Source: Shimwellia pseudoproteus
Lineage (GTDB): Bacteria; Pseudomonadota; Gammaproteobacteria; Enterobacterales; Enterobacteriaceae
Assembly: GCF_016415625.1 (NCBI RefSeq)
Contig: NZ_WBXP01000011.1
Span: 33,677-97,676, forward strand
Reading direction: 5' to 3'
DNA length: 64,000 bases
In this document: piece after piece, positions 55,831 through 64,000 of the stretch
How positions within the stretch are numbered: position 1 is the stretch's first letter
Layout of the letters: the number at the start of each line of letters is the position of its first letter
Notes under the pieces: model-generated
What the model was told of the DNA's origin: nothing
What the model saw: only the letters and a program-made list of their open reading frames with translations
Databases searched by the model: none
Position numbers and translations under genes: made by a program

Positions 55831-56688
55831 ATGCATCCCAGACAACGTATCCAGCAGTCATTATCGCTCCTTACCCCTGAGCTGCAGCGTGCGGCAAGCT
55901 TTACCCTGACCCACAGCCACGATGTGATGACCTTATCCATGCGCGCTTACGCACATAACGCCGGGGTGAAGCCCGCCACTCTGCATCGCCTGGCGCAGCG
56001 CCTGGGCTATGAGGGCTGGGCGGCATTAAAGCACGACTTTATTACCAGCCTGACAGTGAGTGCCGAAAGCCCGACCCGCCGGGCCAGACGGCTGGTGGAG
56101 GAGGCCAACGATCCTGCCCGGCTGTATGACGATATGTTTGCCGCCCATACCCGCAATATGGCCCGCTGCCGCGATGAAAATCGCGCCGCCATGGGGGAGA
56201 CTATCGCTCTGATGGATGATGCTGAGCATGTCTATATTTGTGGCTTCCGCGCCAGCTTCCCCATTGCCTGGTCGGTTTATTATGTCTACCGGCTATTTAA
56301 TAAGCAGGTGTCGCTGATCGACGGCTTCGCCAGTAATGACGAGATGTTTACCCGTGAGATTGGCCCTGAGGATGTGCTGGTGATTATCGGTTTTGCCCCA
56401 TACTCCCGGGAGTCCCTGATGGTTCATGAGGCGGCCCGTGCTGTGGGGGCGACAATTATTGCGTTAACGGACGCGATGACCTCTCCGCTGGCGGCGGGGG
56501 CGGCGAAATCCCTCTGGTTTCCTACCGATGGCCCGTCTTTTTTCCCGTCGGTGGTGGCCGGGATGGGGGTGGCAGAATCACTGCTGGCGGCGCTGGTTAA
56601 CCGCCACGGCGCCCAGGCGGTGGAGCGGATTAAGCACGCCGAAAATTACATGATACGCAGCGGGGCGTGGGTGGTACCGGGTAAATAG
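55831..56688 (+). CDS. MurR/RpiR-family regulator with SIS domain
   Basis: About 285 residues. N-terminal helix-turn-helix of the RpiR kind (MTLSMRAYAHNAGVKPATLH, RLAQRLGYEGWAALKHDF), linker, then a SIS sugar-phosphate isomerase-like sensing domain at residues 120-250 (AEHVYICGFRASFPIAWSVY, DVLVIIGFAPYSRESLMVHE, ALTDAMTSPLA). I used the ATG 9 bases after AGGA; a start 15 codons earlier is possible. No sugar operon is adjacent, so target and ligand are unknown. Confidence 0.88.
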   Translation: MHPRQRIQQSLSLLTPELQRAASFTLTHSHDVMTLSMRAYAHNAGVKPATLHRLAQRLGYEGWAALKHDFITSLTVSAESPTRRARRLVEEANDPARLYDDMFAAHTRNMARCRDENRAAMGETIALMDDAEHVYICGFRASFPIAWSVYYVYRLFNKQVSLIDGFASNDEMFTREIGPEDVLVIIGFAPYSRESLMVHEAARAVGATIIALTDAMTSPLAAGAAKSLWFPTDGPSFFPSVVAGMGVAESLLAALVNRHGAQAVERIKHAENYMIRSGAWVVPGK

Positions 56689-56711
56689 GCCCGGGTAGCC
56701 CGGGCCGGGGA

Positions 56712-56945
56712 TCAGCGCTGGATCAGATAATGAATGGTCGGGCCATCCTGCTGCACATCCAGTACGGTGTACCCGTGGTTACGGGCATCCTGGGGGATAT
56801 TATTAATCGACTGCGGGCAGTCGCTGATCACTTCAAGGATCTGGCCTTTGGCCAGTTGAGGAAGTGCCTCAAGGGTCGCCACCGCCGGGTAAGGGCAGGG
56901 CTCACCGCGCATATCAAGCCGAAAATCAGGGACAGGCTGGTTCAC
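56712..56945 (-). CDS. yedF: TusA-family sulfur/selenium carrier YedF
   Basis: A 77-residue TusA-like protein: DFRLDMRGEPCPYPAVATLE has the CPxP motif whose Cys carries the sulfur, followed by ALPQLAKGQILEVISDCPQS and NIPQDARNHGY. It overlaps the yedE stop by four bases, as in E. coli, and probably accepts thiosulfate- or selenium-derived atoms entering through YedE. Confidence 0.95.
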   Translation of the reverse strand: MNQPVPDFRLDMRGEPCPYPAVATLEALPQLAKGQILEVISDCPQSINNIPQDARNHGYTVLDVQQDGPTIHYLIQR

Positions 56946-58159
56946 AGGGAATTCTCCATTGTGGCTGCCGGGGCGGCAGCTTTTTTCGTGCGGAAGAAGC
57001 GTCTCTCCCAGGCGACGATCAGCAAAAACGCGGCCAGTAACAGCAGATAGGTCACCAGCAGGCCGCCCAGTGGGCCAAAGCGTTCCAGTAAGTTAACTTT
57101 TGGCCAGCGGGTTGCCAGCGGTGCTGAGATATCGTCCCATACCCAGGCCAGCAGCGTGGAGCCCAGCACGTTACCAATACCCACCCACCAGTAGTGGACC
57201 TGGCCCTCAACGGCGCGGTACATCCAGCCGGTTTCACAGCCCCCCGCCAACACAATACCAAACCCGAACAGTAGCCCGCCGATCACGGCGTTGGGGCCTG
57301 CCCACATAATTTTTGGCGCCATGCCCAGTTGCACATAGCTGAAAATCCCCAGCGCGCTGACGGCAATCCCCGCCAGAATGGCTTTGGCCATTTGGGTGCG
57401 CCCGGTGATCCACAGATCGCGGAACGCGGAGGTAAAACAGATCTGCGCCCGCTCAATCAGCAGGCCAAATGCCACCCCAAACAGCATCGCCATCCCCAGT
57501 TTGGGCTGATGGAGAGCCAGGGACGCGGCCCAGCCGAGCATAGCGATAAACACCAGCATTCCGAGGCGAAAGCGGCGTTTAGCGCGATCCGGCTGCTGGG
57601 TAAAGGGGGTGGCGGCAGTCACTTTTTGCAATGTCACCGGAATACGGAACATCGGCAGCAGGGTAAAACGGGCCCCGAACCAGGTACCGATGGCGGTTGC
57701 CAGCGCGAACAGCCAGGCGTGCAGTGAAAACTGCGGGATCCCGGTAAAGAAGGCAGCCAGATTACACCCCATGGCGAGGCGCGCGCCAAACCCGGCAATG
57801 GCGCCGCCGATGATGGCCTGGAATACCCGGATTTTATGCTGCGGAAAGCGCAGTTTTACATTGTTGGCCCATAAGGCGGCGGCAAAACAGCCCCCAAACA
57901 TGCCGATAATCATCACCCCATCAATGCGGGTCAATGGGGTACCATCCAGATGCATCAGCTTATAATAGCCCCAGGTTTCCGTATGAACCCCCGCAAGCTG
58001 GAGCAGTTCGCCCCCCCAGCGGGTAAATTCACCGGTAACCGCCCAGAAGGTGCCGGTTATCCCGAAGTAATAGGTAGAGAGTAGGCCGGCGGCGATAACC
58101 GCCGGAACCGGTGACCAGAATTTGATAAGGTATTGTTGCTTGAAGTCGTGCCAGGACAT
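56942..58159 (-). CDS. yedE: YeeE/YedE-family thiosulfate/selenium membrane protein
   Basis: A 405-residue membrane protein with about ten spans in two halves. Conserved Cys segments are present in both: LAMGCNLAAFFTGI, ERAQICFTSAFRDLWI and GGCETGWMYRAVEG. These cysteines form the uptake path in YeeE-type thiosulfate channels. MSWHDFKQQYLIKFWSP is the E. coli-like start. Co-transcribed with yedF. Confidence 0.94.
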   Translation of the reverse strand: MSWHDFKQQYLIKFWSPVPAVIAAGLLSTYYFGITGTFWAVTGEFTRWGGELLQLAGVHTETWGYYKLMHLDGTPLTRIDGVMIIGMFGGCFAAALWANNVKLRFPQHKIRVFQAIIGGAIAGFGARLAMGCNLAAFFTGIPQFSLHAWLFALATAIGTWFGARFTLLPMFRIPVTLQKVTAATPFTQQPDRAKRRFRLGMLVFIAMLGWAASLALHQPKLGMAMLFGVAFGLLIERAQICFTSAFRDLWITGRTQMAKAILAGIAVSALGIFSYVQLGMAPKIMWAGPNAVIGGLLFGFGIVLAGGCETGWMYRAVEGQVHYWWVGIGNVLGSTLLAWVWDDISAPLATRWPKVNLLERFGPLGGLLVTYLLLLAAFLLIVAWERRFFRTKKAAAPAATMENSL

Positions 58160-58369
58160 GGCGGTTATCCTCTGAACTCAGACGGAATCGTCACTCTGTG
58201 CGCCGGGGCGCCAAAAGGTAAGGCGCGAATCATACGCCTTACCCATCAGAACCACTACTCAATGTGGTGATTATTTATCCCTGATCAATTTTCACCGCGG
58301 TGCTTACAGGGGTGGCGGGCGGCGAGCTTTAATGCCAAAATATTTTTTTGCTCCGCATCGGGGAAGAGG

Positions 58370-58783
58370 ATGAAAAAAATAGCAATTCTGGCCACTGCAC
58401 TGGCACTTAGTGGCTGTGTGCAGGTGGACAACTACCAACACGTTGTAAAAGTGCCCGCACCTCAGGAAATGGTTGGGTATTGGCAGAGCAGTGGCCCGCA
58501 GAGCAAACTGGTCAGCCCGGAAGCCATCGCCAGCCTGGTGGTTACCGCAGATGGGGATACCCTGGATTGCCGGCAATGGCAGCGGGTGATTGCCGTGCCG
58601 GGGAAATTAATGCGCCGGGATGATTATCTGTATAACGTGACCAGTAAGCTTGAGATCTACGATATTGCTCTCGACACTGCCAGCCTGAATTATGCCGGGA
58701 TGACCTTCCACAAGGTGAACCGCCTGACACCAGAATGTACCGATTACCTGGCTAAACATCCGTTACCGGCCAGTATCAAATAA
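58370..58783 (+). CDS. yedD: Outer-membrane-type lipoprotein YedD
   Basis: A 137-residue lipoprotein. The signal MKKIAILATALALSGC ends in the lipobox LSGC; the residue after Cys is Val, not Asp, so export to the outer membrane is expected. The mature part contains VKVPAPQEMVGYWQSSGPQS and VTADGDTLDCRQWQRVI. Same place and orientation as in E. coli between amyA and yedE. Function unknown. Confidence 0.93.
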   Translation: MKKIAILATALALSGCVQVDNYQHVVKVPAPQEMVGYWQSSGPQSKLVSPEAIASLVVTADGDTLDCRQWQRVIAVPGKLMRRDDYLYNVTSKLEIYDIALDTASLNYAGMTFHKVNRLTPECTDYLAKHPLPASIK

Positions 58784-58845
58784 TCGCCTGAAGCGTCTTA
58801 TTTCAGGGCTGCTGCCCGGGAAGGTCCCGGGCTGACAGTATATCA

Positions 58846-60339
58846 CTACTGATCCAGCACCTCCTGCAATACCCAAACACTGACCCCACCCGCCGGGCAA
58901 CTGAAGGTTCCCTGGCCCTGATCATCGCAGGCGACGTGCTGGCGTTCAGGATCGAGAAAATCACACCATACCTTCGCGGCAAAATTTTCCCCCAGTGGGA
59001 TAACCTTTTCCCCTTCATCGCCGTTTGACATTACCACCACACAGCCTGGCTGCGATGCGGTACCGCTGCGGCTAAAGGCGATGCAGTTGGGATGATCAAA
59101 CCACAGAGTTTGTACACCATGCGCGAAGCGCTGACGGGCGGTAAGTAGCGACGGTAGTACCGCAATGGCCGGTATGTCGATGTGATAGGTGTTGCCGTCA
59201 TCGCCGGTATCCTCATAGCCCGCGCCAAAGAGATCCGGCCAGAAAACGCAGGGGACGCCATTTTCCCGCAGCAGGATCAAGGCGTAGGCCAGCGGTTTAA
59301 ACCAGGCTTCGACCGGGGCCTCCAGGGCCTGAAGAGGCTGGGTGTCGTGGTTAGCCACCAGGGTGACGGCATGAAATGCATCGGCCTCGACCAGGGTGCC
59401 GCTAAAGATCTGGCTCAGATCATAGTCACGCCCCTGGCGCGAGGCGGTATGAAAATTCATTTGCAGCGGGGCATCGAACAGCATGGTCTTGCCGTCCACC
59501 TGGTCAATATAGGCCTGAAGTTTATCCGTTTCGTGGGACCAGTATTCCGCGACAATAAACAGCGGATCGGGGGCGGTTTCCTGCACATGGTCAATCCATT
59601 GCTTATAGAACCAGGCGGGGATGTGTTTGACCGCATCAAGGCGAAAGCCGTTACAGCCAGTTTGCTCCAGCATCCAGCGGGCCCAGTATTTGATCTCTTC
59701 GGTTACCGCCCGATTGCGAAAATCAATATTCTCGCCCATCAGGTAGTCGAAATTGCCCATTTCGTCATCCACCTGGTCGTTCCAGCCCTCTCCGGTGTAG
59801 TCATTGACGATTTTAAATACCCCGTCTTCATCCGGGTTTTCGATATGATCAATACCGCTGAAACAGCGAAAGTCCCAAATAAACGCCGAATATTGCCCCT
59901 GGCGAGCGGGGAAGGTGTACTTCGTCCAGCCTTCGCAGGGGATTGGGGTGGTGTCTATTTGGGTGCGATCATCCGCATTGACCCGGTTCACCGTAATTGA
60001 CTCTTTTTCGTCTGCCCCCATTTTGTGGTTAACCACCACATCCATCAGAACCGCAATCTGCTGGTGCTGCAGGGCGCGGATCGCCTCAAGCAGTTGTGCT
60101 TTGGTGCCGTATTTTGTGGCGACGCTGCCTTTTTGATCAAACTCGCCCAGGTCGAACAGATCATAGCTGTCGTAACCAACAGAATAGCCACCGGAGGCGC
60201 CTTTATAGGCCGGGGGCAGCCATGCCATCGTGATGCCGAGCGCCTGAAAGTGCTGGGCTTCAGATGCCAGCGTCTCCCAGAGCTTGCCGCCTGCCGGGTA
60301 GTACCAGTGGAAGCATTGCAATAATGTTGGATTGGACAT
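58846..60339 (-). CDS. amyA: Cytoplasmic alpha-amylase
   Basis: A 497-residue family-13 amylase that cuts alpha-1,4-glucans inside the cell. Conserved regions in order: [26 protein letters not shown] with the nucleophile Asp, [10 protein letters not shown] with the acid/base Glu and [12 protein letters not shown] with the transition-state Asp. No signal peptide. I used the ATG after GAGGTGATT; it gives [15 protein letters not shown], as in E. coli AmyA (495 residues). In E. coli fliT, S, D and C follow; here tcyJ is next. Confidence 0.96.
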   Translation of the reverse strand: MSNPTLLQCFHWYYPAGGKLWETLASEAQHFQALGITMAWLPPAYKGASGGYSVGYDSYDLFDLGEFDQKGSVATKYGTKAQLLEAIRALQHQQIAVLMDVVVNHKMGADEKESITVNRVNADDRTQIDTTPIPCEGWTKYTFPARQGQYSAFIWDFRCFSGIDHIENPDEDGVFKIVNDYTGEGWNDQVDDEMGNFDYLMGENIDFRNRAVTEEIKYWARWMLEQTGCNGFRLDAVKHIPAWFYKQWIDHVQETAPDPLFIVAEYWSHETDKLQAYIDQVDGKTMLFDAPLQMNFHTASRQGRDYDLSQIFSGTLVEADAFHAVTLVANHDTQPLQALEAPVEAWFKPLAYALILLRENGVPCVFWPDLFGAGYEDTGDDGNTYHIDIPAIAVLPSLLTARQRFAHGVQTLWFDHPNCIAFSRSGTASQPGCVVVMSNGDEGEKVIPLGENFAAKVWCDFLDPERQHVACDDQGQGTFSCPAGGVSVWVLQEVLDQ

Positions 60340-60555
60340 AATCACCTCGCCAGCGAATAGAATTATTGAGTATGGAGGGGGTGGCAAAAATAGCCGCAGG
60401 TTGGAGGAATATTATTCGATTGCGGCAGCGCTCACAAACGCTGAGAAAAGTCTACTTTCCCTATATAACGAAAAGGAATAATTTGTAGCGTAGCGTTGTA
60501 ACGCAACGGAGTGCATCGTTCTACACTAGCAATAAATTATTGATTTGGGGTATCT

Positions 60556-61356
60556 ATGAATTTTGCAAAATTTGGTCGCCGTTCCCTGTTGGGGGCTCTG
60601 GCTGTCGTGATGGTTGCTGGCGCCAGTGTTCAGGCTGTCGCTGCTGAAGGACTGTTAAATAAAGTTAAAGAGCGCGGCACCTTGCTGGTGGGGCTGGAAG
60701 GAACCTATCCGCCGTTCAGTTACCAGGGCGATGACGGCAAACTTACCGGTTTTGAAGTGGAGTTTGCCCAGCAACTGGCTGCGCATCTGGGCGTGAAAGC
60801 CGATCTGAAGCCCACCAAATGGGATGGGATGCTGGCGTCTCTGGATTCGAAACGTATTGATGTGGTGATCAATCAGGTCACTATCTCTGATGTGCGTAAG
60901 AAAAAATATGATTTCTCCACCCCGTATACCGTTTCCGGTATTCAGGCGCTGGTGAAAAAGGGCAATGAAAACACCATTAAAACCGCTGCTGACCTGAAAG
61001 GTAAGAAAGTGGGCGTCGGCCTGGGCACCAACTATGAAGAGTGGCTGCGCCAGAACGTACCGGGTGTGGATATTCGCACCTATGACGATGATCCGACGAA
61101 ATACCAGGATCTGCGCGTTGGCCGTATCAATGCCATTCTGGTTGACCGCCTGGCGGCGCTGGATCTGGTGAAGAAAACCAATAACACACTGGCGGTTGCC
61201 GGTGAGCCGTTCTCCCGTCAGGAATCCGGTGTTGCCCTGCGTAAAGGTAATGAGGATCTGCTCAAGGCGGTGGACGATGCGATCGCGAAGATGCATCAGG
61301 ACGGTACGCTGGAGAAACTGTCCCAGAAATGGTTTGGTGCCGACGTTACTAAATAA
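60556..61356 (+). CDS. tcyJ: Cystine-binding periplasmic protein TcyJ (FliY)
   Basis: A 266-residue solute-binding protein with signal peptide ending VQAVAAE. Seen: LLVGLEGTYPPFSYQGDDGK, FEVEFAQQLAAHLGV, VINQVTISDVRKKKYDFSTP and GVGLGTNYEEWLRQ. It binds L-cystine (and diaminopimelate) for the TcyL-TcyN importer encoded behind. In E. coli it lies beside fliZ and fliA, which are missing here. Confidence 0.96.
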   Translation: MNFAKFGRRSLLGALAVVMVAGASVQAVAAEGLLNKVKERGTLLVGLEGTYPPFSYQGDDGKLTGFEVEFAQQLAAHLGVKADLKPTKWDGMLASLDSKRIDVVINQVTISDVRKKKYDFSTPYTVSGIQALVKKGNENTIKTAADLKGKKVGVGLGTNYEEWLRQNVPGVDIRTYDDDPTKYQDLRVGRINAILVDRLAALDLVKKTNNTLAVAGEPFSRQESGVALRKGNEDLLKAVDDAIAKMHQDGTLEKLSQKWFGADVTK

Positions 61357-61374
61357 TGCTCGTCTGTTTATCTT

Positions 61375-61401
61375 AAAGGTGCTGAAAACAGCACCTTTTT
61401 T
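61375..61401 (+). terminator. Partial terminator between tcyJ and dcyD
   Basis: AAAGGTGCTG and CAGCACCTTT pair over 10 bases around AAAA, with a T-run. As behind many binding-protein genes it should let only part of transcription through to the transporter genes. Confidence 0.9.
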
Positions 61402-61478
61402 CATTACCGGGGCCTGGATCCTGCTGTGCTGGTGCATAATAACCAGCATCAAGCAGAATTTGTGCGTCTGGAGGTTAT

Positions 61479-62465
61479 ATGCCACTGCAACATCTCACTC
61501 ATTTTCCGCGCCTGGAGCTGATTGGCGCGCCCACACCGCTGGAGTATCTGCCGCGGCTTTCTGATCATCTCGGCCGGAAAATTTATATTAAGCGTGATGA
61601 TTTAACCCCGATGGGCATGGGTGGTAATAAACTGCGCAAGCTGGAGTTTTTGGCCGCCGAGGCGTTACGGGAAGGGGCTGACACACTGGTGACCGCCGGG
61701 GCGATACAGTCAAACCATGTACGGCAAACCGCGGCCGTGGCGGCGAAACTGGGCCTGCATTGTGTCGCGCTGCTGGAAAACCCCATTGGCACCACGGCGG
61801 AAAATTACCTCACTAACGGCAACCGCCTGTTGCTGGATCTGTATAACGTACAAGTCGAAATGTGCGCCGCACTGGATGCCCCGGATAGCCAACTGGCTGA
61901 ACTGGCGGAACGCCTCGAAGCGCAGGGCTTTCGTCCTTATGTGGTGCCGGTTGGCGGCTCTAACGCCCTGGGGGCATTGGGGTATGTGGAAAGCGCCCTG
62001 GAAATTGCCCACCAGTGCGAAGATATTATTGATCTTTCCAGCGTTGTCGTGGCTTCCGGCAGTGCCGGTACCCATGCGGGGCTGGCGGTGGGCCTTGAAC
62101 ATTTGCTTCCTGAGGTCGAAGTGATCGGGGTTACCGTTTCGCGTACCGTGGCGCAGCAACAGCCTAAAGTCGTCGCCCTGCAGCAGGGCGTGGCAAATGC
62201 GCTGGAGATCACGGCGACAGCACCGATTACGCTGTGGGATGACTATTTCGCCCCCAGTTACGGTATGCCAAATGACGCCGGCAATGAGGCCGTAAAACTC
62301 CTGGCCAGCCTGGAAGGGATTTTGCTGGACCCGGTCTACACCGGCAAGGCGATGGCCGGGCTTATTGATGGTATCAGCCGTAAACGTTTTAAAGACGATG
62401 GCGCCATCCTGTTTGTGCACACCGGCGGGGCGCCGGCGCTGTTCGCCTATCATCCCCATGTTTGA
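61479..62465 (+). CDS. dcyD: D-cysteine desulfhydrase
   Basis: A 328-residue pyridoxal-phosphate enzyme that breaks D-cysteine into pyruvate, sulfide and ammonia. The PLP lysine is in [34 protein letters not shown] and [18 protein letters not shown] are the phosphate-binding and substrate parts. Same length as E. coli DcyD. It detoxifies D-cysteine entering through the transporter made from the same cluster. Confidence 0.96.
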   Translation: MPLQHLTHFPRLELIGAPTPLEYLPRLSDHLGRKIYIKRDDLTPMGMGGNKLRKLEFLAAEALREGADTLVTAGAIQSNHVRQTAAVAAKLGLHCVALLENPIGTTAENYLTNGNRLLLDLYNVQVEMCAALDAPDSQLAELAERLEAQGFRPYVVPVGGSNALGALGYVESALEIAHQCEDIIDLSSVVVASGSAGTHAGLAVGLEHLLPEVEVIGVTVSRTVAQQQPKVVALQQGVANALEITATAPITLWDDYFAPSYGMPNDAGNEAVKLLASLEGILLDPVYTGKAMAGLIDGISRKRFKDDGAILFVHTGGAPALFAYHPHV

Positions 62466-62493
62466 CCAGCCCTCTGGCAGGATATAATTACTA

Positions 62494-63162
62494 ATGCAAG
62501 AAAGTCTTCAACTGGTGCTGGATTCAGCACCGTTTTTACTCAAAGGCGCCGTCTTTACGCTGCAACTCAGTATTGGCGGGATGTTTTTTGGTCTGGTACT
62601 GGGGTTTATCCTGGCGCTGATGCGCCTGTCCCCGGTCTGGCCACTCTCCTGGCTGGCGCGCTTTTATATTTCCGTCTTCCGGGGCACCCCTCTGATTGCC
62701 CAGTTGTTTATGATCTATTACGGTCTGCCGCAATTTGGCATTGAGCTGGATCCCATCCCCGCCGCAATGATTGGCTTATCCCTGAATACCGCGGCTTATG
62801 CGGCAGAAACACTGCGGGCAGCCATTGGCTCGATTGATAAAGGCCAGTGGGAAGCTGCGGCCAGTATCGGTATGAGCCCGTGGCAGACCATGCGCCGGGC
62901 TATTTTGCCACAGGCGGCCCGGGTGGCGCTGCCGCCGCTGAGCAACAGCTTTATCGGCCTGGTGAAGGACACCTCCCTGGCGGCGACTATCCAGGTGCCG
63001 GAGTTATTCCGCCAGGCACAGCTGATCACCTCCCGTACTCTGGAGGTCTTTACCATGTATTTGGCTGCCTCGTTAATCTACTGGGTTATGGCGACGGTGC
63101 TGTCGGTATTACAAAATTATTTTGAGCAACAACTGAACCGCCAGGAGCGTGACAGCAAATGA
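62494..63162 (+). CDS. tcyL: Cystine ABC importer permease
   Basis: A 222-residue polar-amino-acid permease with about five spans. FRGTPLIAQLFMIYYGLPQF and the EAA loop EAAASIGMSPWQTMRRAILP are typical. It forms a homodimer with TcyN. The start is 28 bases behind dcyD, and its stop overlaps the tcyN start (ATGA). Confidence 0.95.
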   Translation: MQESLQLVLDSAPFLLKGAVFTLQLSIGGMFFGLVLGFILALMRLSPVWPLSWLARFYISVFRGTPLIAQLFMIYYGLPQFGIELDPIPAAMIGLSLNTAAYAAETLRAAIGSIDKGQWEAAASIGMSPWQTMRRAILPQAARVALPPLSNSFIGLVKDTSLAATIQVPELFRQAQLITSRTLEVFTMYLAASLIYWVMATVLSVLQNYFEQQLNRQERDSK

Positions 63163-63917
63163 GTACCATTAATGTCAAACAGCTGGTGAAGCAATTTAAC
63201 GGACAAACGGTGCTGCACGGCATCGATCTTGATGTGCAGTCCGGGGAAGTGGTGGCCATTATCGGGCCCAGTGGCTCCGGTAAGACAACCCTGTTGCGCA
63301 GTATTAACCTGCTGGAAAAGCCCGAGAGCGGTATTATTTCCGTTGGGGATATCTCGATTGACGCCAGCCAGCCGCTGAGCCGCCAGAAGGCGAAAGTGCG
63401 GGCGCTGCGCCAGCATGTCGGTTTTGTGTTCCAGAGCTTTAATCTGTTCCCGCACCGCACTGTGCTGGAGAACATCATTGAAGGGCCGGTGATTGTGAAA
63501 GGCGAGCCAAAAGCGGAGGCCACCGCCCGGGCCCTTGAGCTGTTGGCGAAAGTGGGGTTAACCGGTAAAGAAAATAGCTATCCCAAACGGTTGTCCGGGG
63601 GGCAGCAGCAGCGGGTGGCCATCGCCCGGGCACTGGCCATGCGCCCGGAAGTGATTTTATTCGATGAGCCGACCTCGGCGCTGGATCCTGAACTGGTTGG
63701 TGAGGTGCTGAATACGATGCGCCAGCTGGCGCTGGAGAAGCGCACCATGGTGATTGTTACCCATGAGATGAGCTTTGCCAGGGATGTTGCTGACCGGGTT
63801 ATTTTTATGGACCAGGGGCGGATTGTGGAGCAGGGGCCTGCGAAGGCGGTATTTGCCGATCCTCAGCAACCGCGTACCCGTCAGTTCCTTGATAAGTTTC
63901 TGGGCTTTGTTGAATAA
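63159..63917 (+). CDS. tcyN: Cystine ABC importer ATPase
   Basis: A 252-residue ATPase: Walker A IIGPSGSGKTTLLRSINLLE, Q-loop VGFVFQSFNLFPHRTVLENI, signature RLSGGQQQRVAIARALAM, Walker B VILFDEPTSALDPE and switch His in VIVTHEMSFARDVADRV. Polar-amino-acid type. It powers cystine uptake with TcyL and TcyJ. sdiA follows in E. coli; the window ends before the next gene can be identified. Confidence 0.96.
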   Translation: MSTINVKQLVKQFNGQTVLHGIDLDVQSGEVVAIIGPSGSGKTTLLRSINLLEKPESGIISVGDISIDASQPLSRQKAKVRALRQHVGFVFQSFNLFPHRTVLENIIEGPVIVKGEPKAEATARALELLAKVGLTGKENSYPKRLSGGQQQRVAIARALAMRPEVILFDEPTSALDPELVGEVLNTMRQLALEKRTMVIVTHEMSFARDVADRVIFMDQGRIVEQGPAKAVFADPQQPRTRQFLDKFLGFVE

Positions 63918-64000
63918 ATCAGATTTCGGGTAAGTCTCCCCCGTAGCGGGTTGTGTTTTCAGGCAATACGCACACTTTCAGGCATACCTGCTTTCGTCAT

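Noticed and set aside
63918..64000. Possible end of a minus-strand gene entering from the right edge
   Set aside because: Only 13 codons before a stop would lie in the window, with nothing recognisable.

Overview
The window is a chromosomal segment of an enterobacterium that is related to, but not the same as, Escherichia coli. Most of the backbone matches the E. coli neighbourhood around the cobUST operon, the asparagine tRNA cluster, dcm-vsr, yedA/yedI, dsrA/dsrB, yedDEF-amyA and the tcyJ cystine operon. A Shimwellia- or Kluyvera-like organism is a guess from gene content, not something the sequence proves.

Layout. 0-6.1 kb: the end of cobU, then cobS and cobT; a phosphopantetheinyl transferase with a 41-codon membrane-protein gene overlapping its end; proP with a textbook CRP site; and a HigBA-type toxin-antitoxin pair whose toxin is frameshifted. 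6.2-13 kb: a tRNA-Asn gene, the MATE exporter yeeO, a divergent hexuronate-type symporter/uxuA pair, and the L,D-transpeptidase erfK. 13-20.2 kb: a locus for N-methylated amines, with a permease, a heme-dependent N-demethylase, its reductase, a DmmA-like subunit, a sigma54 activator and a PAS protein. A -24/-12 promoter lies in front of the catabolic genes.

20.4-33.1 kb is the most remarkable part: a zinc-starvation island. It holds a FecBCD-type ABC importer, a flavoprotein/FeoB-like/small-protein operon, a Fur-family regulator, a COG0523 GTPase, and backup enzymes that do without the zinc site of the housekeeping copy (DksA2, FolE2, gamma-carbonic anhydrase, HemB2). Three transcription units start next to almost identical palindromes built on GTTATAAC, which look like Zur operators. 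The GTPase has the family's CxCC metal motif replaced by Ser-Ile-Ser-Ser.

33.4-38.2 kb: an orphan PAAR-toxin effector gene broken by one in-frame amber codon, with an intact CdiI-like immunity gene, then two more tRNA-Asn copies flanking amn. 38.3-47.4 kb: nac (with NtrC and sigma54 sites), cbl, a beta-glucoside-type PTS with twin AscG-like operators and its LacI-type repressor, then an iron locus whose TonB receptor is cut by an IS5 lacking a target duplication. 47.9-64 kb: backbone genes dcm, vsr, yedA, yedI, yodC, dgcQ, the sRNA gene dsrA, yodD, dsrB, an RpiR-type regulator, yedF, yedE, yedD, amyA and the tcyJ-dcyD-tcyL-tcyN operon. Both blocks of flagellar genes that E. coli carries in this stretch, and rcsA, are absent.

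All identifications are from reading the translated sequence and remembered family features; no database search was run.
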